64,000 nucleotides of DNA, taken from Lasiodiplodia sp. COLG20. Lineage: Eukaryota; Ascomycota; Dothideomycetes; Botryosphaeriales; Botryosphaeriaceae. Below the pieces are notes generated by a model that was not told the origin of the DNA, ran no database searches, and was given only the letters and a program-made list of their open reading frames with translations. Made by a program: the position numbers and the translations under genes. The first letter of the stretch is position 1. Every line of letters begins with the position of its first letter. Positions 32,559-42,606 of this stretch are shown here, piece by piece. The stretch covers positions 7,998,001-8,062,000 of the forward strand of contig VNWV01000001.1 of assembly GCA_009801085.1 (NCBI GenBank), given 5' to 3'.

Positions 32559-33564
32559 AGAGCAGGCAAATGGTTCTTTGAATTATCGAATAGAGCGGGA
32601 TGACGGCGTTGGTGGGGTATTAAGCAACATGGGATGGACGGGCAATCATTTGAACATGATGAACAACGGACATAACGCACGCGCGTTTTTCCGAACGAAA
32701 ACTCTTAACTAACGGAACATACCTTGAGCGGCTACATTTCTGGCTGATGTAATATTTTTATACTTATACCCTCTATGCTTTCCCAGAGGGATGACGAAAG
32801 CAGGCAAGGGCGGCAATTTGATTTTTGTTTTCTTGGACGAAGTGTGCCTTCCTCGCGTCCACTGCACCTCACTTCCCGACGTTACTAGCCTGCGTACTTA
32901 AGTGCTGAGCGCGTATCTTTATCTTGCTTCCCCTTTTGTGGTGGGGGGATGCTGGCTTGCCTTCTGACTGCAAATGTTTGGAGACAGCCCCTTCGGGTAG
33001 ACGTCTCCCCCCCTCGTTCCTGCATGGGTGACGATGTTTGCCCGTTGTTTCAATAAAGCCCCATGCACGCACTGTTGTTCATGCCTGACGCCCTTTTGAT
33101 GGGGATGGGACGCCTCACAAACAGTGGAGCACAACAGGGAGATGGGGGTGTGGTCGGCCGGACCCGGTAGGTGTTGTGGATCCGAGCTTCCGAAGCCCGA
33201 AGTGGGCGCAGAGGGACGGAAGTTTGAGGCAAGAGGAGGGCCTAGGCAAGGGGAGAGAAACGGTGTGTGCAAGGGCGTTTACAGAAGTCATCACATGTGT
33301 GGTGGGGGGACAATGATCACTGCGATTTGAGTCTCTCATCGCGAAGTGTTTGTCATAGCGATGCCAGTTCAACGAATCAAAAAATTGATAAAACTATACA
33401 CAGTCGTCGGCGTTCGCTAGGTGGAACGTCGACGGCGGGAAAATATGTAGGAAGAAACTAATATGTTACAGGAAACATGTTTTCTGGAACGGTGCGTTGT
33501 GTTTTCGAGCCCGTTCTCTCTTTTTTCTCGTCCATCATCTCCGCCATTGCCTCATCAGACACGT
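32559..33564. other. Convergent intergenic region, 1.0 kb
   Basis: This is the 3' flank of the GT15 and rhamnogalacturonase genes. Open frames at 32869-33372 on both strands have no coding character. Nothing else was seen. Confidence 0.5.
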
Positions 33565-35145
33565 TTAGTTCTTGCCCCAGGAACCCCAGTTGCCGAAGCC
33601 GCCCCAGTTGCCCCAGCCGCCGTTGCCGCCGGAGGGAGCCGAGGAAGTAGCAGCGGGAGCAGAGGTAGCAGAGGTAGCAGGCGCAGCGGAAGCAACGGCC
33701 TTGGTGGAGGTGACGAGGGTGGAGGCGGCAGCAGTAGTAGCGGCAGGGGTAGAGGCAGCAGCAGCAGAAGTGCTGACCTTGGCCTGGACGGCAACGGCCT
33801 CAGCAGTGGCGGCAGCGTTGAGCGGGGAGATGGGGGCGACGTTGGGGAAGTAGGAGGCGGGCAGCGAGGGGATGTCGATGGCGACGGTGAAGCCGAGCGA
33901 GTCCTCGATGTCGTCGGGCATGCTGGCGGCGGTGTAGCCGGAGGGGGCCGCGTCGATGGTGGTGGTGACGGCGTCGTAGGCGGCGCTGCCCGACGACTTG
34001 AGGCAGGCGCCGTCGCCGTAGCCGGAGCGGCAGCTGTAGAAGATGCTGTCGCCCGACTCGGTCCACATGGCGAAGTCGGTGATGGTGATGTCGGTGCAGG
34101 GGGCGCCGTCGGCGCAGTTGACCTTGATGGGGCCGCGCTGGGCGCCGTTGGCGCAGGTGCCCTTCCAGTTGCTGAAGGTGAGGTTGTTGAGCTGCACGCC
34201 GTCGCCCGACGCCTCGGACATGGAGGCCCAGTACTGGTCGATGTCGAGCGAGTAGGCGTTGCCGCGGCCGATGAAGTTGTCGAAGACGACGTTGGACACG
34301 GTGCCGCTGCCGCCGTACGACTTGATCATCATCATCTGGTTGGAGTTGACCGTGTAGACGTTGCGGTAGGTGATGTCGGAGATGTCAGTGTCCTCGGCCA
34401 GCGAGCCGAAGGCGCAGCCACCCGACCAGTTGCAGTAGATGTTCTCGACCAGCACGTTGTGGGCGGGAGACTTGACCGTCACGCACTCGTCCTTGTTGGT
34501 GACCATGACATCGTGGATCCACATGTTGTCGCTCCACACGTCGATGCCGTCCAGACCGCCGTGGTCACCGCCGCGGATGGCGAGGTTGTAGATCTCGCCA
34601 TTCTTGCACGTGTCGATGGAGAAGTGGAACGAGGGCGAGTCAACCAGGGCAAGATCGTGGACCGAGAAGTCAGTGGTGTCGTAGAAGCGCAGGATACGCG
34701 GGCCGGAGATGGAGCCATCCTTGTGGAACTCGTAGCCGTTGCCCTGGAAGGCACCCTTGCCGGTGCTGGAGAAGACCTCGACATCGCTGGTGTGCTCGAT
34801 GAAGACCATGTTGCCGCCGTCGGTGCCGGTACGGTAGATGGTGCCGTCAATCTGCAGCGCCCATGCCGATCCACCAGCCAGCTTCACCCACGTCGAGATG
34901 GCATAGTCGCCCTCGGGAATGACGATGAGACCACCGGACTTGCAGTCAGCGTGGGCAGACGCAAGAGCGGCGCCCAGGTCGGTGGTCTTGTCGGCCTTGG
35001 CACCGTAGTCGGTGACATCGCACGTCTTGGTGGCCTTCTTGTCCGAGACAGAAGTGAGGGGACCGACGGAGCCGGAGAGCTCAGCCGCAACCAGTGCGGG
35101 AACGAGAGCGAGAGCAGAAACGAGGGTAGACTTGAACGAAGGCAT
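33565..35145 (-). CDS. rhgA: Secreted rhamnogalacturonan hydrolase, glycoside hydrolase family 28
   Basis: This enzyme cleaves the rhamnose-galacturonic acid backbone of pectin hairy regions outside the cell. One exon encodes 526 residues with a signal peptide ([22 protein letters not shown]). The parallel beta-helix core runs to about residue 440 and resembles Aspergillus rhamnogalacturonase A throughout: [70 protein letters not shown] and [13 protein letters not shown]. The acidic residues in the second, third and fourth of these six probably include the catalytic set. A Ser/Ala/Thr-rich linker follows, ending in an unusual Gly-Trp-rich tail ([18 protein letters not shown]). The ATG at 35145 is chosen because it begins the signal peptide. 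A pectin-degrading role fits a plant-associated fungus. Confidence 0.94.
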   Translation of the reverse strand: MPSFKSTLVSALALVPALVAAELSGSVGPLTSVSDKKATKTCDVTDYGAKADKTTDLGAALASAHADCKSGGLIVIPEGDYAISTWVKLAGGSAWALQIDGTIYRTGTDGGNMVFIEHTSDVEVFSSTGKGAFQGNGYEFHKDGSISGPRILRFYDTTDFSVHDLALVDSPSFHFSIDTCKNGEIYNLAIRGGDHGGLDGIDVWSDNMWIHDVMVTNKDECVTVKSPAHNVLVENIYCNWSGGCAFGSLAEDTDISDITYRNVYTVNSNQMMMIKSYGGSGTVSNVVFDNFIGRGNAYSLDIDQYWASMSEASGDGVQLNNLTFSNWKGTCANGAQRGPIKVNCADGAPCTDITITDFAMWTESGDSIFYSCRSGYGDGACLKSSGSAAYDAVTTTIDAAPSGYTAASMPDDIEDSLGFTVAIDIPSLPASYFPNVAPISPLNAAATAEAVAVQAKVSTSAAAASTPAATTAAASTLVTSTKAVASAAPATSATSAPAATSSAPSGGNGGWGNWGGFGNWGSWGKN

Positions 35146-36763
35146 GGTGAGCGCGGCTCTGTAAAAAAGAATGACGAAAGAGGAAAGAGACAAGAAGCTG
35201 AGCCAAGGAGAAACAAGAAACACGCGGGCTTGCCGTCTCCTATGTACCCAAACATCAAACAGAGCCAAGCCCCCCGGAGGCGTGATCTGGACGTGGACGC
35301 GCCATCTGGGGGCTGCAGAAACAGAAACCTGCGATTCATGAGGGGCGTCCGCAGGGTGCAGCCGCCGGGCCTCAGCAACCGCCGTTTCCTGATCCTCTCG
35401 GGCGGAGGCGGCCCACCGGCTCAGCTCCAGAACCGCTGCGCCGTGGCCGGGCCGGGGTGCGTGTCATCTACTTGAGGGCAAGCGGCCATCCACAGATGTT
35501 TGGAGGTCGGAGGCGCGTACGGTTCGTGGAAAATGTGCCGAGCCGGCTGCGTTTCAAGGGGTGTCTGGGGGCTGATCGCCAGCACGGGTGCAAGGCCGAT
35601 CCCGGATGCTTGCGTCGCCTTGACTGTCTGTATAGTGAGATTACCGATGTCGTCTCCGTCCTTCACCGCGCAGTTCAATATCAGACAGCTCTGTGATTGG
35701 CTGCAACGAAGTGTACACCGCATGTCCTATTCTGTGCCGCGTTGCCGGCAATTGGCGGAGCTTTGTTTTGACAACAAAATCTTCGTTCCTCGTCGGCCCC
35801 GAACTCGGGAGATTGCGAAAGCCCCTCGGGCTGCCGACTTTGTTGTTTCTATAGTTATCCTTTCGACTGCCGTTATTATAGTTTTGCGGCTCCTTAATTG
35901 CCGGAAGCGGTAAGATACGCAACGCAGCCGTTTCGCTAAGCAAGCGATGCAGCCGACCAAACTTCAACACCTCTTCTCAAAGATACACCTGCAAAGACAA
36001 CGAGTGTTTGCAAACTCAAGTGGCTGCACTAAAGACAACAATATTATATACGAGCGCCAAGCAGAGGAAGACGCAATTCTAGGCGTGGAAGAGCGGAAGA
36101 GCGGCATGACACACGATAGAGCTCTGAAACAGGGTGGCTGATCCTTACTCGTTTGCCTCTCAGCACTCCTTTTATCAGATCATGCCGTCCCCAAAACGAA
36201 ACACGCACTCGACCGCTCCCTGCTTCACAGTCGCCAGGTATCAGATGAAGTCATACGGCTTACTAGCCACTTGACAGTGCGTGAGTCTCCAAATTTAGTG
36301 GAGTTGTTCGGACTAGTCAGGTACTGAGAGGTGACGTCAAAGTATTTATAACAGCAACAAGATACCCCGCATGGGATCTCTTGCGCCAAAATAGATGAAG
36401 TGAAAGTAAGACTTCTTTAGCGCTAAATGACTACAAAGTTGGAGTAGCGTTGAGGATAGTGAACTAATAGGTAAAAAAAAATATTCGTGGGTGATTCAAA
36501 GGCTCTCGCCGGCGAGACATGGACGTGTTGACATGGCGTAAGACTGATTGTCTTATATCATTTAAAAATTGAGGCTCTTCGATGGTACGTACAATTATGT
36601 AGTGCAGAGCCTCAGAGTAGATCGTTTACTTTAGGAGGAAATGTGGTTGAGTCATGCTACGGATTATCGATAACTTTCTGACTCTTGCTCCACGAAAGTT
36701 CCCCGGCTCACGATAGGCATCAGCCCGCGACTTCTCCACGCTCCTGCCCTGCAGGACCTTACC
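35146..36763. other. Intergenic region, 1.6 kb
   Basis: This is the shared upstream region of the rhamnogalacturonase and QTRT2 genes. From about 36130 onward it is AT-rich. A palindromic CRE-like site TGACGTCA lies at 36332-36339, ten bases before a TATA-like TATTTATAA. No gene or repeat was recognised. Confidence 0.5.
36332..36339. promoter_or_regulatory. CRE/ATF-type palindrome TGACGTCA
   Basis: A perfect bZIP (ATF/CREB) consensus lies 430 bp upstream of the QTRT2 start and 1.2 kb upstream of the rhamnogalacturonase start, followed by a TATA-like sequence. Which gene it serves, if any, is unknown. Confidence 0.35.
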
Positions 36764-38306
36764 ATGGCAGATACGAAACCGCACCAGCGACCAGAGGATA
36801 TGCTAACCTTCGACATCCTCAAGCCTGCCGCCGCACTCGCTCCCAGGCTAGGCAGACTCTCTGTACCGGGTCGCGCGACACTGAACACACCCCACCATAT
36901 CGCCATCACATCGAGAGGCGTAGTCCCCCACCTCGCCCAAGATGTGTTGAACAAGAATACCGCCATCAACTCATTCTACATCGCGCTTGAGGACTGTGAG
37001 ACTACCAAGCCCAATCGCTCCATCAATGGCTGACGCGACTGCTCGCGCCGGAGCCCAGAAGTCATAGAGAAAGCAGCCCAGCAGACTCCGCCCGTCTTCA
37101 GCATACCGTGCCAGCCTGACGAGTCCCCCCTCCGCCCCTTCGCTTCTCTGCAGAAAGATGCCCTGCTCATCGTCGGCGCGCGTCGCACACTGCCTGTTGT
37201 GGCATCTCCCTCGAATACCAACACCACCGTCGCCATACACACCGCTGTAGGCTTCCAACCCTTGTCTTCAGACTACTACACTTCTGCCGCCCAGAAATTG
37301 AGGCCCGATATCGTCATTGGTTTAGGCGACATTATGCACGGCCACGCCAAACCCAGTCTGAAGCGAATGGACAAGATGGGCGACCGCACATCCAAATGGC
37401 TGAAGGACATCATAGCTGGCAAAAGCGGTCTCGACAAGACAAAAAAGGGCGCCAGCATCTACAACATCTTCGCTCCCATCCTGCCCATCAGCAAGGAGGT
37501 ACAGTCATGGTATCTGGATGACCTGGTAGACGACGAGATACGGAAGCACCTCTCCGGCCTCGCCCTCTACGACTCCGCTTCCCTCGCCGACGTCCCCGAA
37601 CCGCTGGCTGCCCTCCCACGCTTGGCCCTCGACAACCCTGCGACGCCACAGAAGCTGCTGCATGCTGTATCGCTCGGTATGGACCTCTTCACCGTGCCCT
37701 TCGTCAGCCAAGCGACCGACGCCGGCATCGTCCTGGACTTCGAGTTCCCTGTGAAGTCTGCGCCTCCAGCCGCTGGGGAGGAGCGCAAGCCGCTGGGCAT
37801 CGACTTCTGGATGCCTCACCACGCGACGGACTTGTCGCCCTTGACGCCTGGCTGTGAGTGCTACGCCTGCACGAGGCATCACCGCGCTTATCTTCAGCAT
37901 CTGCTGGCCGCTAAGGAGATGCTGGGCTGGGTGCTCATCCAAGTGCACAACCACCACGTCATGGAACTCTTCTTTGATGGTATCCGGAAGAGCATTGGGA
38001 AGGGAACGTTTGAGGAGGATAGGGCGGCGTTCGAGCGCGTTTATGTGGATCAGCTGCCTGAGAAGACTGGCCAGGGTCCGAGGTACGTATTGTGAAATCC
38101 TGAAACTTGGGCATCTTTTGCTGATGACGCACAGATTGAGAGGCTACCAGTTCACCTCCAGTGGTCCTGGTGAGGCGAAGAAAAACCCGTCCGCGTACAA
38201 GATGCTGGACGAGGGGAAGGAGATTTTGGCAGAGTCCATCACGCCGGGATCAAACGCTGATGCGAAGGACCTTGAAGCAAAAGGCTTTGCTGAAGTTGAA
38301 AAATAA
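36764..38306 (+). CDS. QTRT2: Queuine tRNA-ribosyltransferase accessory subunit (QTRT2-like)
   Basis: This tRNA-guanine transglycosylase family protein pairs with the catalytic subunit to exchange guanine 34 for queuine in tRNAs with GUN anticodons. Three exons (36764-36995, 37062-38082, 38135-38306) join in phase to 474 residues. The zinc site CECYAC with the later HNHH is complete, and LLAAKEMLGWVLIQVHNHH is a strong family block. LSGLALYDSASLADVPEP and PLGIDFWMPHHATDLSPL stand where the catalytic enzyme would have its active-site motifs. I do not see the catalytic SGGFQ-type or DDV motif, which favours the non-catalytic subunit. In animals that partner sits on the outer mitochondrial membrane; this is not evident here. 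Confidence 0.9.
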
Positions 38307-38653
38307 ACCTAGTTGGTTATTAAGTGCAACAGCTTGGATAATGAGGCCATTATCAACTTCGCGTTTATATTTCAGATCTGTCCAAACATGCAAAAACACG
38401 ACGCTATCGAAATGACTCTCTGAACTCCAACGCCCGTTTCCCTCCCTGTGCTTGCAAGTCGCATTTTTGGTCGATTGTTGTATCTGGAGTTCCACGACGT
38501 GAAAGTATCAGGAGTGCAGAACTGCCTCGTCCATTGTCAACATTGAACGCGGAGCCAGAAGTCTTCTCATCCAATCTTTTGTAGACTTACATTCTATTCA
38601 GATCTTATCTCCGAGCGACACACTCTCCGCCGGCCGAAACCTCGATCACACAC
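38307..38653. other. Convergent intergenic region, 350 bp
   Basis: This separates the 3' ends of QTRT2 and the ubiquitin-like-domain gene. Nothing was recognised. Confidence 0.5.
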
Positions 38654-40190
38654 TCACTGAGTAACTGGCGTAAATGCTGCGGCGACTCGAGGAATCGAAT
38701 ATTTCGTAGCTTTTCGATATTTCGCTCGCCTGCAGTACATTGAGGAGCGGTTATCTTGGCGATATCTGCGATGAGCCTTGTAGGATACCTGCAAAAACTG
38801 TGGTTATGCTGCACTTCTGGTTGGTTTCTGTCTCTTGGGATTGTGAGTTTGTACTCTGGTCGGATGACGTCGAATTTGATGTGGCAATCCGCACTTACGT
38901 GTGTGTTAATATCAAGGTTCGCGCATTTCTCAAAACTTCAAGGACACCAAGATGGGTTTACATAAGAACATAGTGTTCGAGTTATGGGTTACGAGTAAGG
39001 AAGGGAAGAAAGCGGGAGGCGAGGACGTCTTTCGAGGTAGTATGAGAAGATGGGAATCAGCTGGGAAACACATACCATTCTCGACCGCCGGCCCGGAGAC
39101 TGATAATATTCCTGGAACTACAGGATGAATCAGAGCAGAATCTTTCCACACTTTCTGATACCGAGACGATTACAGCCATCGTGAGCTGCATTCCCGGCAT
39201 TATTTGGGTATCCTCGGAATCGGATACGATCTCATCCGGTTAAAGAGTGTTGTATACATGGTACATATTATGTGTGACATAATAGTTCCCGGGCCCTTCT
39301 CGAAACTTATACTCGATGATGACTTTGAGCATGCTCAAAGAGTATTCCGAAGGCACAGAGATAACGCGACCGAGCGCGTCTTCGAGCCTGGCGGGTGCCT
39401 GAAAGTAAGTGAACCGCGTATCAATCTGTGATATAGACTCCCTCATTTCTTGAACATTGACGTAGGTTTGGTTAACGACTTGCGCGGTGGCCCTCTGTGT
39501 GATACTGTCATTCGGACTGGTGAGAAGATTGTAGGAGCTACATGGGAAAGGCTTTAAATCTTACTAAATCTTAAAAAGCATCTTTACGATGTTAGTGATG
39601 GGCTGCACGATGCTCTGGATCACGATGCTCCAGAGTTGACGTAATATGGTTTGAGTCTCTCTGCAGATTGTCGTTTGCGCTTCGAGGCCGACCGCGACGG
39701 CCTGTATGTCGACATGTGTCAGTTTTAGCCTTTGGGTAAAGTCCGCCGCACTTTGGGTATGTTGGTGCAGCAACTGGCTGCTCTGATGCTTTCCCATCTG
39801 AAACTGCAGGAATTGCATCCGGAGAGACATATCATCCTTGAACTTCTTCACATCTTCTTTCTTGGTAAACCTGAAGGAGAGCTTGTGTACCGCATCGCGA
39901 AGTCGGTTGCCAGATAAGTGGCCTTCTCCAAGGCTTTTGTCGTACTTCTTGACACAGTCGAGAAATTGCGTGACCGTCTGATGGCAAGCGAGAGCTGCAC
40001 ACTTAACTTCTTCTGAACCCGGTCCAGAGATGTTGTCGGCCTGGTGAACGTATTGCAACGTTAGTTGCAAAGTCTGTTGAATTGACTGGTATTCCGATGT
40101 GGCACCGTGTGCTTCTCCAAGGCAGGATGCTATCTCGTATGCAAGAGTGAGGGCTCCAATGAAGTCGCCAACGGAGAAGCCGAATGACAT
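38654..40190 (-). CDS. Fungal STAND-type N-terminal domain plus ubiquitin-like (ULD) domain protein
   Basis: Five exons are proposed (40190-39565, 39516-39258, 39212-39076, 38935-38899, 38788-38654), giving 397 residues in consistent phase. The start MSFGFSVGDFIGALTLAYEI is the usual opening of a large ascomycete family with a helical N-terminal domain like those of NACHT/STAND proteins. The middle is helical and ends in a hydrophobic stretch. Exon 2 begins a ubiquitin-like domain (RLEDALGRVISVPSEYSLSM, then a short EGPGNY), which continues across the splice into MPGMQLTMAVIV. After that a CSDSSC .. GGRECFEKC pattern could bind zinc. Codon use is more AT-rich than in the neighbours. The function is unknown; family members occur near incompatibility and stress genes. 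Exons 3-5 are less certain than 1-2. Confidence 0.65.
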
Positions 40191-41578
40191 GGCATGCGAT
40201 GATCCAGAGAATTCCACAAGACTTCGCTAATATCGAGAAAGGCTCAATAGCAAATTCGAAGCTGAAAGAAGTTTGAGACCAAATACCGAGGGTGTTGATG
40301 CGACATAAATGCTATCGAGGTGCGATGATTAGCCGTCGCACTCACTGTGTCTTGTCTTAGCAGACTTGTTTTCATTTTTGTTTTCATCACACGAGTGCAA
40401 AGCTACACGGGCGAGCATCTGCTGAATACCAGTTGGTGGAGCGGCTCAGCCTCGCCCATGGGAGCACATGGAGACTCTTTAGTGAGCACAAATTTGCTTT
40501 CTTGATGACTATGCATGTGAGAGGCTGTATTGGGTTTTCTTGTGTCCTTTCATACAACACCGTTACTGTTGGAGTTTGAAGTTGCACATGTGAACTTTCA
40601 ATTCGGTCACTTGACAAACAAGTCCAGTGTATGTCAGAAAAAAAGTGGGCGCTAAGAATAGTTCAGCACTGATACGTACCAATGACAACAGTTCGCACGG
40701 CCCGACATGAGCGGCGGTAGATAATAGGTCCGAAGCAAAAGTCAAAAGTTACACCGGCCACGTAGGGCTTTAGTACTGGGTCTACTACTGGATAGCCCCG
40801 TTTCCGATACCAAGCGCCATGCCCGTACCCGACGAATAAGGTTTCACGGGCTAGAGAAATCCCTCTCCTTTTTCCTTTCCCTTATCTCAACCAACCGTTT
40901 ATCCTTCTCCCGAACAAGCCTATCACGACCCTACTCGAGTGTTCCACCAATGTCACTTTCAGAACATGAGGTTTGCTTGACTTCGTGCCGAAGCTGGCGT
41001 TGCACGGTGATCCGAGATATGTCCTCGCCCGAAACGCTGAGGTAACGAGTATGTCTCGCGATCAAAGAACCACACCCGTTGCTACATAATGGCGGTCAAC
41101 AGGCGGAGCTGATGAATCAAAAGGAGCTTTCTCCGGGATCTCGGCGAAATAGCAAATGATGAAGGGCCCCACGGAAGCCCGATTTGGGGCGAAGCTTTTC
41201 TGTTTTCTGCACATCGGGCCGGGCCCGATCGTGAGCTAGAAGCCGCATCCGTGCAAGAATGGGGACTTGTACTCCGCAAAATCGGACAAAGTGACCATCA
41301 CTTCACCAGGCGATCCTTGCATCCAAACGGGGCTAGGCGTGCTGCCCCCAATTGTCTTTCGGCAGTTGAGAGGAGATCAAGCCTCCTTGGCCACTTTTAA
41401 CTCTTATTACGCTCCATCTTTGCTTGGCGCGGCAGTTATATGGTGGTCCTGGGCCGCCATGGTTCTTTCCCTCTCTATATAATTTAAGGTCCACCCCATT
41501 ATCATTTCACTATCGCCCCCCTCGATTCCCACAGAGCCAGCACGCGGGCAGAAGAAGGAGAAGAAGAGAAAAGAAACC
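40191..41578. other. Divergent intergenic region, 1.4 kb
   Basis: This lies upstream of both the ULD-domain gene and the GNAT gene. Apart from a TATA box at 41476 no gene or repeat was recognised. Confidence 0.5.
41476..41482 (+). promoter_or_regulatory. TATA box of the GNAT gene
   Basis: TATATAA lies 103 bp upstream of the start codon at 41579 after a CT-rich stretch. Confidence 0.55.
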
Positions 41579-42115
41579 ATGGCGGCAGACGTCGACGCCG
41601 GCCTCATCAGCTTCCGCGCCGCCCACGGGCCCTCGGACATCGACCACATCATCTCCCGCCACGGCGCGCTGTACGCCGACGAGTACGGTTGGGACGCCAA
41701 GCTCATGGAGAGGCTGGTATCCAGCACCTTCACCGACTTCCTGAGCCCCTCGCACGACCCGGCACGAGAGCGCCTCTGGATTGCCGAGAGGGGAACCGGT
41801 GCGGATGCGAACTTCGTCGGCTGCATCATGCTCTTCAACGACACGGACGACCCGGCGCACCAGTCGGCCATGCTGCGCCTGCTGCTCGTCGAGCCGGGCG
41901 AGCGCGGCAGAGGGCTGGGAAGGCGGCTGGTCCGGCAGGCGGTCGAGTTCGCGCGCGGAGAGGCCGGGTATCGGCGGGTTTTGCTGTGGATGCCGGGCGA
42001 GATGGCCGTTGCGAGGAAGATTTATCAGACCGAGGGCTTTGAGAAGTTGACTGAGGTGGAGCATGAGGCTTTTGGGACGAAGTCGACGGCGGAGTCTTGG
42101 GGATTGAACTTTTAA
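41579..42115 (+). CDS. GNAT-family N-acetyltransferase
   Basis: This small single-exon protein of 178 residues has the GNAT fold, which transfers acetyl from acetyl-CoA to an amine. The fold is marked by RLLLVEPGERGRGLGRRLV, where RGRGLG is the acetyl-CoA pyrophosphate loop (motif A), followed by LLWMPGEMAVARKIYQTEGF (motif B). The start MAADVDAGLIS is the first ATG after the TATA box. The sequence style recalls bacterial acetyltransferases that occur alone or fused to MarR regulators, and the lack of introns and very GC-rich third positions agree with a bacterial origin, but I cannot test this. The substrate is unknown. Confidence 0.88.
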   Translation: MAADVDAGLISFRAAHGPSDIDHIISRHGALYADEYGWDAKLMERLVSSTFTDFLSPSHDPARERLWIAERGTGADANFVGCIMLFNDTDDPAHQSAMLRLLLVEPGERGRGLGRRLVRQAVEFARGEAGYRRVLLWMPGEMAVARKIYQTEGFEKLTEVEHEAFGTKSTAESWGLNF

Positions 42116-42606
42116 GATGGAAAGACTGAGAAAGGTATGGATGATACAGTGAGGGTTTGGAGGAGGATGCCGGCCACTACTAACTGTTCTTTTGCAGATC
42201 TCGTCACGCAGAGAGACAATACGGACTTGTGATGGCCGCCTTTTGTTAACCGCTCCGCATAAACCGCAGCAGCTACGCCTCATTCATCCATGGGTAATTG
42301 AGCCTGTCGCTGTTCACCTTGCCACTACCTCTTCATTTAGCAACCCCCAAGTGTACTCTTATTTTCTTGACATTAACGAGAATAGCCTAGTAATGCTATA
42401 ATCCTTAATTCATTCTCTAATTTTGTTTCTTCAGTTCCCCATTTACATATCGTAGCAAGTTAACGTCTATTGAAATCATTCTATAGCAAGTCTTGTCTAC
42501 ACGTTAAAAATAATCTACCAAGAAGAGGATATCTACAAGGATCGCCATGACGGAGATAAGTCTAAGTCATCATCCCTCACATCAGTTCATTCCATCATCC
42601 ACAGGT
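42116..42606. other. Convergent intergenic region, 490 bp
   Basis: This is AT-rich 3' flank between the GNAT and GH55 genes. Nothing else was seen. Confidence 0.5.

Noticed and set aside
33463..35475. 670-codon plus-strand open frame
   Set aside because: It lies opposite the rhamnogalacturonase gene; its Gly/Val/Ala-rich repeats are what the antisense of a GC3-rich gene produces, and it begins at a non-ATG codon context without family similarity.
36764..38306. Catalytic tRNA-guanine transglycosylase (QTRT1) identity
   Set aside because: The zinc site is present, but the catalytic-subunit active-site motifs are not visible and the overall blocks fit the accessory subunit better.
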